A DNA stretch of 64,000 nt, from positions 21,850,090 through 21,914,089 of the forward strand of contig OZ038392.1 in the NCBI GenBank assembly GCA_964036045.1, given 5' to 3'. The position numbers and the translations under genes are program-made. Origin of the DNA: Eutreptiella sp. 'Long Island Sound 2002' (Eukaryota > Euglenozoa > Euglenophyceae > Eutreptiales > Eutreptiaceae). Below the pieces are notes generated by a model, which saw nothing but the letters and a program-made list of their open reading frames with translations, ran no database searches and was not told where the DNA came from. Position 1 is the first letter of the stretch; the number at the start of each line of letters is the position of its first letter. Below, piece after piece: positions 38,167-48,395 of this stretch.

Positions 38167-38720
38167 CTAACTTTGTGGCACGGTTTTCCTCCCCAGCGTG
38201 CCCATGTTTCCCCTCTCCTTATACTCACCCTTTAAATATCGAGGGTCCATGAGTGTGCATGCTGGGTGTGCGTTTTGCTCCCGGTAAAAACAGCCAGCAA
38301 GCGTACCCGAGCTTGGAGTTGCGACAATCTTGGCTGGCAGCAGCCGCCCACCGGCGACAAGGCGAGCCTGTGCGGCCACATCCTTTGCCTCCCTGTGATC
38401 TCTGGTTGCAGCGGCCGTGCTAGGCAGGGCCGGAACCGGGGCTAATACCCCTGCACCACTGCGGGATGCTGGTGGGGAGGACTCCTGGCTTGGAGATCGG
38501 AGAGGAGGACTGATTGGCGGGTCCCTCGGGTCCTTGGGACTTGGGCTGCGACAGGCGACAGTGGACAACGAGAGCCCTGTGCTGAGCATGCTTTGGGGCA
38601 TGTTCCACTCGCGCGAGTCTCGGTGTTCTTTGGGGGCAACCATAGGTCCGGTGGTCCAAAGCGTCGAGGTCGGGATCCAATCCTTTGTATCTTTGTGGTC
38701 CTTTGAGGCGGCCACGGGCC
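38167..38720 (-). CDS. Putative 5' exon of the same gene, Pro/Ser-rich
   Basis: The minus-strand frame begins after an acceptor-like CTTTTCTCAACCACAG and encodes about 184 residues ending at a TAG at 38,167. It contains two related segments, TGPVAASKDHKDTKDW and TGPMVAPKEHRDSREW, then a Ser/Pro-rich linker. A C-terminal stretch with HPACTLMDPRYLKGEY weakly recalls the HPA..L.PRY block of hAT-type transposases. That resemblance is short and I do not rely on it. The true exon end is probably before the stop, since further exons seem to follow. Confidence 0.4.
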
Positions 38721-38936
38721 CTGTGGTTGAGAAAAGGGCACAAATCGGATAAGTAGTGTGCTGACACAAAGTGCCGGAATGGGCTTCACGAAGCTGTATA
38801 CTGGGCCAAACGACGCACACCACGTACCCCTCCTACCAACCTTCACTCATGACTCCATACAGGGTTGCGTGCCGCCATTTCTTATTGAAACTGCGGAGCC
38901 GCGGAAACCCCGATGGTACCTCCTGGCAGGGTGGGA

Positions 38937-39070
38937 CTATCGATTAAAACCGTGTAGGGAGGGAAATTTTTATAGAAAAAAACCGTGTACGTGCACCGGT
39001 TTTCTGGACCCAAAAAACCGTGTACGGACACGCGTTTTTCCTGAGAAAACCGTGTACGTACATGGTTTTC
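38937..39070. repeat. Foldback repeat with ACCGTGTACGTGCAC core, copy 1
   Basis: Contains three AAACCGTGTACG-type blocks and a segment AGGGAGGGAAATTTTTATAG. That segment is the inverted homologue of sequence at about 42,640-42,686, next to the perfect palindrome. This copy is diverged and no longer a clean palindrome. Confidence 0.7.
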
Positions 39071-39106
39071 GACATAAGGGAATTTTTTGGGGGCGGAACT
39101 TGGGAG

Positions 39107-39207
39107 CGATTCTAACCGCGGCTGGCCGCGGCTGGAGGTTCTGAGGTGACCGGTGACCCCCCCCCGCCCCCCCCCCCCCCTCTAGCCGCGGCTAGCCGCG
39201 GCTAGTA
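39107..39207. repeat. CCGCGGCTAG / poly-C repeat, copy 1
   Basis: Repeats of GCCGCGGCTRG flank the sequence GAGGTGACCGGTGACCCCCC and a long C run. A related arrangement (GCCGTGGCTGG, GAGGTGGTGACCCCC, long C run) is found at about 41,750-41,880. This suggests a dispersed repeat ending in a C tract. Confidence 0.6.
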
Positions 39208-39654
39208 GAAATTTTCAGGAACCCACAAGAAGGCACCATTTCTGCAACCCGTGGGCACACCCAAAGGGCAAGCACAACCCAATTCATCAACACTTCATGC
39301 AGGGGACATACAACAGATGCATACACAGGCAATGGGTGAGCACAACGCAATACTCTTCACCTTATTTGCAAGGAAACCGTACCCAAAGACAGCGGGATCA
39401 GCGTCCAGCTTTTGGCTGCAGTACTTGGTTGAGATTGTTTATACCGTTCGGTGCCGGGTGCTTGCTTTGGCAGGCCCCTGCTGTGGGCAGGGCGCCCGTT
39501 GCGTAATGGGGGGGGGGGGACCTCTTTTCAAACTGATGCTTAGGGTTGAAGGTTGAGGAAGGATGGACCATTGGATACACTGTTCCAACCAGTTTACACC
39601 ACAGTGGCTCGACACACCCTGGTCTTGTTCTGGAGCTACAGTGCTACAACCAGG

Positions 39655-40610
39655 TTAAACCACAGTGGCTCTGGGTGGCCCGTGGTTAGGTGGACTAATC
39701 CTGGTCTTGCTGGTTACCCCCCGGGGCCCTTTGGGAGCGGGTTTCCGGGAGCTGGAGCTGGAGCTGGAGGCAGGAGGCTCAGGGTCACACTCTGGCTCCT
39801 GGTCGTCGTGGGTAACCCCCTCCCCATCCGAATCGCTAGGGTCATCGAAGTGCTCCGCGTACTGCATCAACTCGTTGCGGATGTCCATGGGCACGTAGTA
39901 GTACCCATCTTCCCTGATCTCGTGCGACACCCCCTCAGCAAAAACACGAGAGTACTGAATTGTTACAGGCCCCCCGTCCCACTCCATGCAAATAAAATTT
40001 GCAGGCTGAAATTCAGGCGCTCGCGGCCGCAGGTTTCGCACCGTCAAACTCATTTTACCCGCAAGTGCGCGGGTGGCCTCCGCAAAGCGCGTTTCACGAC
40101 CTTCAAGGTGGCACAAAAAAGTGCCCACCACAAACTTCTTCGGCACTCGCTGCACCAGCTCTTTTTTCCTCTTCACCATTGCCAAATAGGCAAGGTCTTC
40201 ATCAAAATCAGCATCTTGCGCCGTAGCGCTTCGTTTTCTCTTATTATTTTTGTAGCGCTCTTTGTCGCTCTTGCCAGCCCTCACGCATGACTGCACTAAG
40301 GTGCCGCAACCCTCGACGCACATGATTTCGGGCGGCGCAGGCCCCGATTTTCGGCAAATGGTATGGGTGATACCGGCGCAACAATGCATCATGGGGGTAG
40401 TGCTTGCACCACACGAGGACGTAGTACAGCGTCAACCGTGACACATCATAGGGAACACAGTACTTTTCGTATAGAAGCTCCAGCAACCACACGTGAAGCC
40501 CAAGGTGTGCTTTCACGCTGCTACGGCCACCACAGGCCCGGGCCCAAAACACAGATTCATCCAAATGAGATTGCCAGCCATGTTTTGCAACAGTTGACAT
40601 GGCTCACACC
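39655..40610 (-). CDS. Unrecognised minus-strand gene, probably frameshifted or spliced
   Basis: On the minus strand an acceptor-like GATTGTTATTATTAG precedes a frame from about 40,610. It encodes a helical segment (SVKAHLGLHVWLLELLYEKY, then LYYVLVWCKHYPHDALL). A second frame, open from 40,392 to a stop at 39,655, continues with a Cys-rich block (CCAGITHTICRKSG, then CVEGC), a basic KNNKRKR stretch and RVPKKFVVGTFLCHLEGRET. It ends in an acidic, poly-Ser tail. The two frames overlap at 40,244-40,392, so an undetected intron or a frameshift near 40,380 is needed to join them. The first segment faintly recalls the region before the nuclease domain of Harbinger-type transposases, but I cannot assign a family. 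The composition looks genuinely coding. Confidence 0.5.
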
Positions 40611-41721
40611 TAATAATAACAATCAAACAAAGGAACTTAGCACGCAAAACATCGCATAGTACATTACATACCGCAAGTGCTGGTGGCGATTGTTCAGCAC
40701 CCAAAGGGCCTGTTAACCCATGCCAGCCGCTTGCAATACGATTGGTCAGCACCAACACTCAGGAGCTATTGGCTGAGGATGGCCTGTAACCCCATGCCGA
40801 GCGCGTCGAAATCAGCCACCACTGAAGGAGGCATAGAAAGGGTACAAATAAAAGAGAAAGGAATCGAACCAACTGGGCACGGGCCGGTTGCGACGGCTTC
40901 AGGCCAAGAAACAGCACAACTGCAAAAATTCTGAGTATGTACACTCTAGATTTGGTCTGGAGCGGCCATCTCGGCCATATGTACAAGCCCCAGCCAATCT
41001 AGAGATTACTCCCTTATGAGCAAGATGGCGGCGGCACTTGGATCCATGTTGTCGAGTTCATGTGCCTCACATTGTCCGACCCCGACCTTCAACTCTTCAA
41101 CTCTTCATGGATCCGGAGAATACAAATTGCGAATGAAGACGAGCAAGACGAGAAAACCGAGTTGATTACATTGGTCCGAGACATGATTGACTCATAAAAA
41201 AGCGCACCCGGTGATGTACGGCGCTCCTACGATAACATGCAAGCCGACAAACAATGGTACATCAAAATTTGGTTGCCACGCAATCACAAACAAATTATCG
41301 TTCTTGAATAGAAAAATAAAAAAAACCGTCTTTAAAAAAATAACGTTCAAGGCGTCCGGCAAAGAGAAAACAAACAAGCAATATGGCAATGGATACTAAT
41401 GGGTAATGGGTAGCGTGGACTTGTTGCAAAAAAATTGTTTGACGGCGAACCCACTAAATATGCAACAAAACGGAAATGAACTGCTCATGCAAGATCTTCG
41501 AAAAAAATTTTGTTCGATTTGTTCAAAAATGTGTACAGTGTGATGTCCCATGTTGCAACATGCATGATGCAACTCAAAGGCACATAGCGATGAAACTTCT
41601 TGAAAAATTTGTTTCGATTGTGCTGGAACAAGCAAGCAAAAGCATACCAATTGCCATGCAAAAAAGTCCGATCAATCACATTGTGTCCCATAGACAATAC
41701 GAAATGTTTTTCCACACTTCT

Positions 41722-41880
41722 TCATGACACCTTGTGACAAATATTTGGTCCGGCCGTGGCTAGAAGCCGCAAAATTCAATGTTTTTCCTCATGACACCTT
41801 GTGACAAATATTTGGCCAGCCGTGGCTGGAAGCCACCGCAGTGAGGTGGTGACCCCCCCCCCCCCACCCCCCCCCCTTGG
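41722..41880. repeat. Tandem 60-bp duplication plus CCGTGGCTAG / poly-C repeat, copy 2
   Basis: CATGACACCTTGTGACAAAT followed by ATTTGG and CCGTGGCTRGAAGCC occurs twice in tandem (from 41,724 and from about 41,791). It is followed by GAGGTGGTGACC and a C tract of more than 25 bases with one A. It is related to the element at about 39.1 kb. Confidence 0.65.
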
Positions 41881-41930
41881 TTAGAATTGGTCCTTGGGAG
41901 GTATATTCCTTAAGTATTGTGCACATCCGT

Positions 41931-41933
<3 letters not shown>

Positions 41934-41997
<64 letters not shown>

Positions 41998-42029
41998 CAA
42001 ACAAAGAGAGAGAGAGAGAGATAGACAAA

Positions 42030-42067
<38 letters not shown>

Positions 42068-42248
42068 AAGCGAGAAAGAGAATGGATGGGTGGATGGATG
42101 GATGTGTTGCGCGTTGTCGGTGCGTTATACCGTCTGCCCAGAGTCCTTGTTTTTGGGGTGCGGCGTGCGAGTGTTTTGTGGTGATCGAGAGAGAGAGAGA
42201 AAGGGAGAGACAGCCAGACACACAGACACAGAAACAAAGAAAGAGAGT

Positions 42249-42294
<46 letters not shown>

Positions 42295-42299
42295 AACAA

Positions 42300-42330
<31 letters not shown>

Positions 42331-42403
42331 CGAAAAGGGAAAGAAACAAAGAGAGAGATAACGGGGCGGGGGGGAGGGGAGAGAGAGAGAGAGAGAGACA
42401 GAG

Positions 42404-42453
<50 letters not shown>

Positions 42454-42590
42454 AGGGAGAGAGAGAGAGGAGAGAGAGGAGAGAGAAATGAGGAGAGAGA
42501 AAAGAGAGAGACAAATCGGGAGAGAAAAAGAGAGAGACAAACACACACGGAGAGAGAAAGAGAGAGTGAGAGAGAAAGACAAACACATTG
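41934..42590. repeat. (GA)n microsatellite, imperfect, about 650 bp
   Basis: Near-pure GAGAGA runs are broken by short interruptions, including GGATGGAT near 42,083 and a unique stretch of about 75 bp near 42,105-42,185. It generates long Arg-Glu and Ser-Leu frames on the two strands that are not genes. Confidence 0.95.
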
Positions 42591-42631
42591 TCCAAAGGCC
42601 CACCCCAAGAGTAGGAAAGGGCAAGGGGGCC

Positions 42632-42686
42632 GTGTTCCCTGTACACGGTTTTTTTCTATAAAAAATTTCCCTCCACCTACCCGGTT
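42632..42686. repeat. Foldback-family segment adjoining the palindrome
   Basis: The sequence TGTACACGGTTTTTTTCTAT followed by AAAAAATTTCCCTCC is the inverted homologue of 38,944-38,990. It links this locus to the copy at 38.9 kb. Confidence 0.65.
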
Positions 42687-42690
42687 TTAG

Positions 42691-42819
42691 AAAAAATGTG
42701 TTCATGCACGGGTTTTCTCTGGGAAAACCGTGTACGTGCACGGTTTTTTGGCCGCAGGCCAAAAAACCGTGCACGTACACGGTTTTCCCAGAGAAAACCC
42801 GTGCATGAACACATTTTTT
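42691..42819. repeat. Perfect 63-bp inverted repeat with a 3-bp centre
   Basis: The left arm 42,691-42,753 is exactly the reverse complement of the right arm 42,757-42,819, with GCA between them. The arms include the ATGTGTTCATGCACGGG and ACCGTGTACGTGCACGG blocks shared with the 38.9-kb copy. A transcript would form a 63-bp hairpin. Such perfection suggests recent formation or active homogenisation. Confidence 0.95.
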
Positions 42820-42944
42820 GTAATAATGCGTCGGTATACCAATGGACGTATTTTGAAGCCTCCAGCCTAAATAGCGCCAGCCATGGCCTATTTGAAAGAC
42901 GCAAAATAATTGTTTGCACTGAAAACTGCCATGTTTGCTAAGAC

Positions 42945-44560
42945 AATTATGGAAAGCAATGCGCTCGTTGACTTTGTGGTATCCCTCTGGAGGGGTGGGA
43001 ATGTTGTGACCGTATCATCATAGTAGGAGGATATGTTGTGCGGCTTCTGGCGCTACGCAGGGCGCCATGGCCCATCTCAAAGATGTGAAATCACCGTTTC
43101 AACCGAAAAAAGGGTCCAAACTACCTTGCACTTCTTGGCGTCACTAACTCAAAAATGGAAAAATCCAAAACCGATCTCCTATATGATGCCTACTGATCGA
43201 CAGAATGATGAAACCAATCCTCCAAAAACCCCAAAACACCATGCGCTTTGATGTGTTGAAACCATTGCCCTCTCCAAAAGAGACTAAGACCCCCGGCTCA
43301 ATCCGCACCCTTTGGACTCATTCTAGGGGTGCGCGGCAGATGCTGCAGGGCGGTACCTCGCCAAGTGGTGCTACGGGGGGGTCCAAAGAGGCTATTGCAA
43401 AATTCCCCTCAGCAACGGCTCTAAAATAGGCGACTCCAGATACTCCCCGGGAGCCCTAGCTCTCAATTTAATCTTGGGAAAGAACGATGTGGCCACGTTT
43501 GACACACAATGCAAAACCATCGGAGTAATTTCGGTTGTGAGATGCCGTACTGCGACCAAGTTTGTCACGCTCATTGATGGACTCGCGCAATCCGTTGGGT
43601 TCGCTTGTGTGGTGCCTTTTTTGAAGCGCGGACAGTGATTTTGCGGCAACTATTTTTATTTTGATATTTGACCGCTAACATCGATCAAATATCACATGTA
43701 AAGCATGTTTTGCGCTCTCTTTGTGTGATTTTCACGTGATCCGGCCATTGGATGCTTGGGGAGGTTGACATCGGAAGCAATAGGGCGTCGGTACATCTTG
43801 TGCACCATACAACGGGTCGGGGGCATGCCACATACCTTGGGCCACACCGAGGGCATCCCGTAGTTGTTGGATGTACGCCTCTTGCTCCTCCACCCGCTTC
43901 CGAAGGGCGAAGTTTTCTTGGATTAGTTTCTAGGCAACATGAGATGCGGAAGCCATATTGAAATGTTGCGCACTATCAATGACCGATCGACCCTCACCAA
44001 TTGAAAGAAACACGGAGGAGCAGTAGCTCGCCCATGTGGATGCAAGAGATTGAAGCACCCATCTTGACCAAAGGTGTAGGGGAAACGTGCTTGGGATCGA
44101 AAAGGATCGATAAGACAATGGATGAGAATGTTGTGAAGTGAACGAATGCAAGGAGTCGACAACATGTTTCATGCACAATCAAAACCACCATCGCCGATTT
44201 ACGGTTTTCGTGTGGATTTGTGGGCGCCGACACGAAATTTTGTCACGAAGCAACATGAAGGCTCGGGAGAAACCGCATGTTGGATCATTTGAGGGCTCGA
44301 CAACGGGACGTTGAACCCGACAGGACAAGAAGCCACGCTGAGGCCAAAAATATCTATTCGTTCACACAGTAAAACATAGCAGTGTAAAATACTTCCTTGC
44401 ACGTCGACTGGTGCTTGGTCACTTTGTCAAATAGCAGGCACAAGAGGGCATACACAAATCCAAAGAAGACACGAAGCCTTAGGCCTTTCTGTGCAAAGAA
44501 GGGTGTGAACGTGGTGAGCATCGCTGGCTGCAGTGGTGGAACTCACCATCACTAACCTTG
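42945..44560. other. Unique sequence, no gene supported
   Basis: No domain-bearing frame was seen. A 10-bp inverted repeat (TGATATTTGA ... TCAAATATCA, 43,662-43,671 and 43,685-43,694) is the only small structure noted. Confidence 0.4.
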
Positions 44561-44564
44561 TTGG

Positions 44565-44900
44565 TCACCGGACATCCACACACACACTAGCTTTTATTGC
44601 TCTGGTGGAGTGCCTACATTGTTGAACCATTATAAACCGTGGGCGGTGAGGAGGAGCTGTTTGGACACCCGCACGTGCAGGGCCAAGCAAATCCAGAGAG
44701 GAGGCTTTGCGGAACAGGCAGTTTTTCCACCAACACACAGGGTAGCCCTTGGTTAGGAATGTTCGTACAAACATGCTAACACGCGAGAAAACGACGTGAA
44801 GCACCACGAAGCGCAGGGGGCCAAAGGAATGGAACCAAAAGGATGCAGTTATTCCGACAATAATGTGTATGTGGGGCATTACAGTAACGGGCAAGCACAA
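44565..44900 (-). pseudogene. Possible RT-terminal fragment with KGYPVCWWK
   Basis: The minus-strand frame contains RVSMFVRTFLTKGYPVCWWK. It resembles the fragment at 46.2-46.6 kb (RVCTELSAKGYPLSWWK) in protein and in DNA (both plus strands have TTCCACCAA...AGGGTARCCCTT). An RGYP/KGYP motif near the end of the RT core is typical of Penelope-like elements. The rest of the domain is not recognisable, so this is at best a short remnant. Confidence 0.3.
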
Positions 44901-46200
44901 ATATACGCATGCATGTGAGATGATCCCATCACCTGCTTCTCAATCTGATCTTGTTGGGATGTCGAGGTGATTTGCGCCACCAACTCTTGCAGGGTTATGA
45001 CCTGCTCCTCCATGATAGACGGAGCTAGGACTATGGCATGTCGCTAGACAACACAAGGGATCTCAACCCAAGACCGGTGAGATGGTGAGAGAAAGAGGCA
45101 CCACAAACAAGCGACGCACGCTTCTAATTTTGTCCGCATGTCGTTCATTTGTGAATAGCCACGTGTTGCGTTGTCTCTTTGGAGAACAATTGCTCATTTA
45201 TTCGGACGTGAATAAGGAAGAGAGCTCAAGCTCTCCAAGGCAATCCAACATTGCAAACTACATTCAGCGACGGTACGTCACGGGTGCGACCGACGCGCAC
45301 CATGATGAGGCTACCGATAGCCCATGAGCATTCGCACGCGACGAAATTTAGATCATCCGATGCATGGAAAAAATCATAGAGGCTGCAACCAAGTTCCACA
45401 CAAAATAAATGGCCTAGTGTGCTTCCACAAGACATGAGCATGTACACAAAGATGGTGTTCTACGTAGCTAAAATTGGGCGTTGACAATGGTGAAACTCTT
45501 CAAGTGGGCTTACAACGAGCACAGCGGAGCATGCATAAGATGGTTGCCAATAGAGCTGAAAGACAGTGCAAACAGTTTTTTCTCTTTCGTTCACTAATTG
45601 TCATTTATGGGCCCAATTCTATGCACGATAAAACGCAATGCAATGCAGTGTGTCAGCGTGTCCAACAGCTGCCTAGGGAGGTCGAAAATCCGACGGCTCA
45701 TAACTCGGGCTACGTGTATATTTCCCGTACGCCGTTCGACGGGGGGGGTCCTCACACCCGTAGAGTTGATAGGGCAAAGTGGCGTACGGGAAATCCACAG
45801 TTCATTTTTGACCCCTCCGACCCCCCCGGGTGTCTCCCTCCTACCTGTCTGGACCTGTTCAGACAGCAGCAAAGCCCTACCCTAGACCGCAACTTGCATT
45901 GACGGCAGCACATAGCACCACACGGCAACTCAATAAAGGCATTCAAATCATGCTTTGTACACAAAAGATAGGTCTTGGGCTTCATAAGGTTCCAGGACAG
46001 CCTCAATTTGGTCCAACAAAGAGTAGTATTAGTTCCCGTGAAAAAATGGGAGTCCATATTATATTCATGCTTAGAAGGATACTTGGCACATGCATCACAC
46101 CAGTGTGTCCCAGAAGGCCCCATATGGGGCCTGTGGTGTACCCTCTGATTGTGTTTCCTGTGTGCATTGTACGTACTGTAGTGGGCAGTGACTGTCCATG
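44901..46200. other. Unique sequence, no gene supported
   Basis: Only short frames on both strands, none recognisable. A small inverted repeat lies at 45,720-45,794, annotated separately. Confidence 0.4.
45720..45794. repeat. 14-bp inverted repeat, hairpin
   Basis: ATTTCCCGTACGCC at 45,720-45,733 is exactly complementary to GGCGTACGGGAAAT at 45,781-45,794, with a 47-bp spacer. It could be a very short MITE or a chance hairpin. Target duplications are not obvious. Confidence 0.6.
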
Positions 46201-46206
46201 GTGGTG

Positions 46207-46638
46207 TTAGTGACAATCCAGGATTTTATCCCGTAATGTCAGCAGTTGCTGCGGGTCCCTGTTTACCCATTTGGGGCTGAGTGGATTGAACCTCATGGTA
46301 GTCAGGGCCTTCAGTGCGTAGGGCTTCCACCAAGACAGTGGGTAACCCTTCGCACTGAGTTCAGTACATACACGGTTCACATTATGAGTGGCAATATCAA
46401 GGGAGGAGGAATATATGACGGTTTTTTGGAATAATGCCCCAGCGAGTGAGCGGAGGACCCACTTGGAATTGGGGGAGTGACAGTCAGGGAACCTGAGAAG
46501 CTGTTTGTGTACCGGGTCCTTTGTACTTCCTTTTGGTTTCACTCCAGCGAAGCAAGCACGGACCATTAGGCGAGCAATTGCGAAGGGGGAGAGCACATGT
46601 CTTCGAATGATGCATGAAAACGTACAACACATGGCCAT
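46207..46638 (-). pseudogene. Possible Penelope-like RT terminal fragment
   Basis: The minus-strand frame (143 codons) includes FPDCHSPNSKWVLRSLAGAL and then THNVNRVCTELSAKGYPLSW. The order H-P/S..., hydrophobic block, then L..KGYP matches the last RT motifs of Penelope-like elements, as known from that family. Upstream RT motifs, including the catalytic YADD-type box, are not visible in this frame or nearby. If real, it is a 5'-truncated relic. A chance resemblance cannot be excluded. Confidence 0.3.
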
Positions 46639-46689
46639 GCTCCCGACTCAACATGTACGCTTCATGCTTTCAAACTTCGTAGCTCGATG

Positions 46690-47664
46690 ATGGGTTCCGA
46701 AGAGACGGCGGGCAATTGAGGGCATTTCCGAACCAACGGGTGAACGATTGAAGGTGAGAAGTAAGGTAAAGCGATGTAACTGCGCCTCAAGGACCATTTT
46801 TGTTCAATGGGAACCGCGGAGATCGTTCCTTTGTCATTGACGAAGGTACCTCCAAAAAATGTGGACTATTTTCTTCTCGCTGTGGGCTCTGCTCCAATCC
46901 CATTTTCACGACCGCGCGGGCTCATGAGGCACCGCAAGATTCGCGAAAAGCCGGAGTCCGCCAGCTTCCAACTGTGCTGGAGCACCGGGATTAAGGGAAA
47001 ACCCCGCTAACTTGGACTGACGCGCGGCGCGCAGAGTTTTGAGATTTTCTCGAAATTCTTGGAAGATGAGACCTCGACAAGCTGGGAACGTCTTTTTTGA
47101 GTGTCCGTTTACCAGGTGCACCAATTAGAATGTCGTCGAAGCGACGATTTTACGTCCAAAATTTGTCGAACTTTCCTACCCTTTGAGGGCACCTTTTTAC
47201 CCCAACCCCACTAATTTGGATTGAGTTGTACTTAAACGCATTTGAATAACTTTGTGCCACTGTTTGCGTTGGACGTTGCGTTTTTTGCGTTGCGCAGCCT
47301 ACAGCCCTCTAGTGCTGTCTAATTCACGCTTTGGGTAGTCTTTGTGTTGGTGTCGTGCTATACTTGTTGGGGGTTTGTTACCTTGAAGTGATACTTTGGT
47401 CATTCATCATGTGCCCTAGGCATGGCATGTCCTTCGGACATGATGGGCCAAATTTGGCCATTGCCCAAATGTGAAGTTTGCACGTTGCAGTTTGGGTGTT
47501 TGGGCACCGGGTGAGGCAAGTGTTACGGGTTTAACTAGTAGTTGGCGTGCTTTGGTGTCAAGTGCACTTTTGTCATTTTGGCATCTGCAAAATTGTGGCA
47601 TCGCCTGTCATGATGCTTGGGAGGGAGATGCCCGATTTTGCAATTGTGTAGATTTGTAGCCACC
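46690..47664. other. Unique sequence upstream of the transposon complex
   Basis: No coding frame was recognised. It should hold the promoter and left end of the pogo-like gene, but I could not identify terminal inverted repeats or a clear TATA box. The palindrome-like CATGTCCTTCGGACATG at about 47,428 is the only notable short structure. Confidence 0.4.
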
Positions 47665-47970
47665 ATGCCTAGCCATTTGGAGCTCAACCCAACCAAGTCT
47701 CCCAAGAATCCCAATTTGGCGACTTGGAAACATGAGCATCCTCATTCCGTGTTGTATCCAACCCGGAGGGAGGCTCCCATGTTGAAGGCCATTGCTGCAC
47801 TCCTCCAGCATGACCTTGGCCTACCTGGAGGGATGTTGGCTGAAGATGCCGCATTGAAGTATCAAGTGGCAACGTCAACCTTATTTCTAAGACTAAAGGA
47901 TTGGCGGGTGGGCAACCATGTGCTTCCAACGTATACCTCAAACCGTTCGGAAGCACAAGCGATACTTGTG
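47665..47970 (+). CDS. HTH exon of a pogo/Tigger-like transposase
   Basis: The ATG at 47,665 sits in a near-ideal context (GCCACCATGC). It starts MPSHLELNPTKSPKNP, and a psq/HTH-type helix-turn-helix follows at residues 40-80 (AIAALLQHDLG ... AEDAALKYQV, STLFLRL), a DNA-binding domain typical of pogo/Tigger transposases. The frame then runs TYTSNRSEAQA and closes at 47,991. A GT at 47,971 is a candidate donor. The end NRSEAQ corresponds well to the linker that normally leads into the CENP-B type HTH, and that HTH is found 14 kb downstream at 62,007 (VHHAKLSPKAEEKIRDW). I infer that these are two exons of one gene separated by an intron now loaded with other elements. An alternative is that this is a solitary remnant. 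Confidence 0.6.
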
Positions 47971-48142
47971 GTGTCGCGCGACAGGCGCTGATGGAAAAGG
48001 GGCGTGAATTTGAAAGCGCATTTGGCGCCAAACCATAATTTAATTTCTGCTAAATCTGGTGAATCTGTTATTTTAAATGTTGTTTTTAATAAGAAATCCA
48101 AGTGCCAGCAGCAGAAACCTATAATTCGCTTGTGCTGAACTA

Positions 48143-48302
48143 CCCTTGTCGCACCCTTGTTGCGCCCTTGTTGCGCCCTTGTCGCGCCCCCTGTCGCGCC
48201 CCTTGTCGCGCGATAACACCCCTTATCGCGCGCTTATCGCGCACCCTTGTCGCGCGATAACCCCCTTATCGCACCCCTTGTTGCACCCCCTTGTCGCGCC
48301 CC
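48143..48302. repeat. CCTTGTYGC / CCTTATCGC array 1
   Basis: About a dozen units of the form CCTTGTTGC, CCTTGTCGC and CTTATCGCGCG, several joined back to back into short palindromes (CTTGTCGCGCGATAA). It lies upstream of the splice acceptor TTCCTTTGTTCTCAG ending at 48,359, so it is probably intronic. The same units recur in four other places in this complex and were not seen elsewhere in the window. Confidence 0.85.
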
Positions 48303-48395
48303 CTTTTATGTTGTATTAGTAGGTTTCCATTGCACTTTTCCCTCTTCCTTTGTTCTCAGACCTTCTCTTGTGTCCGTGGGGACTTGCCGGTGGTC

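Noticed and set aside
41877-42780. Long Arg-Glu and Ser-Leu frames of 200-300 codons
   Set aside because: They are translations of the GA/CT microsatellite.
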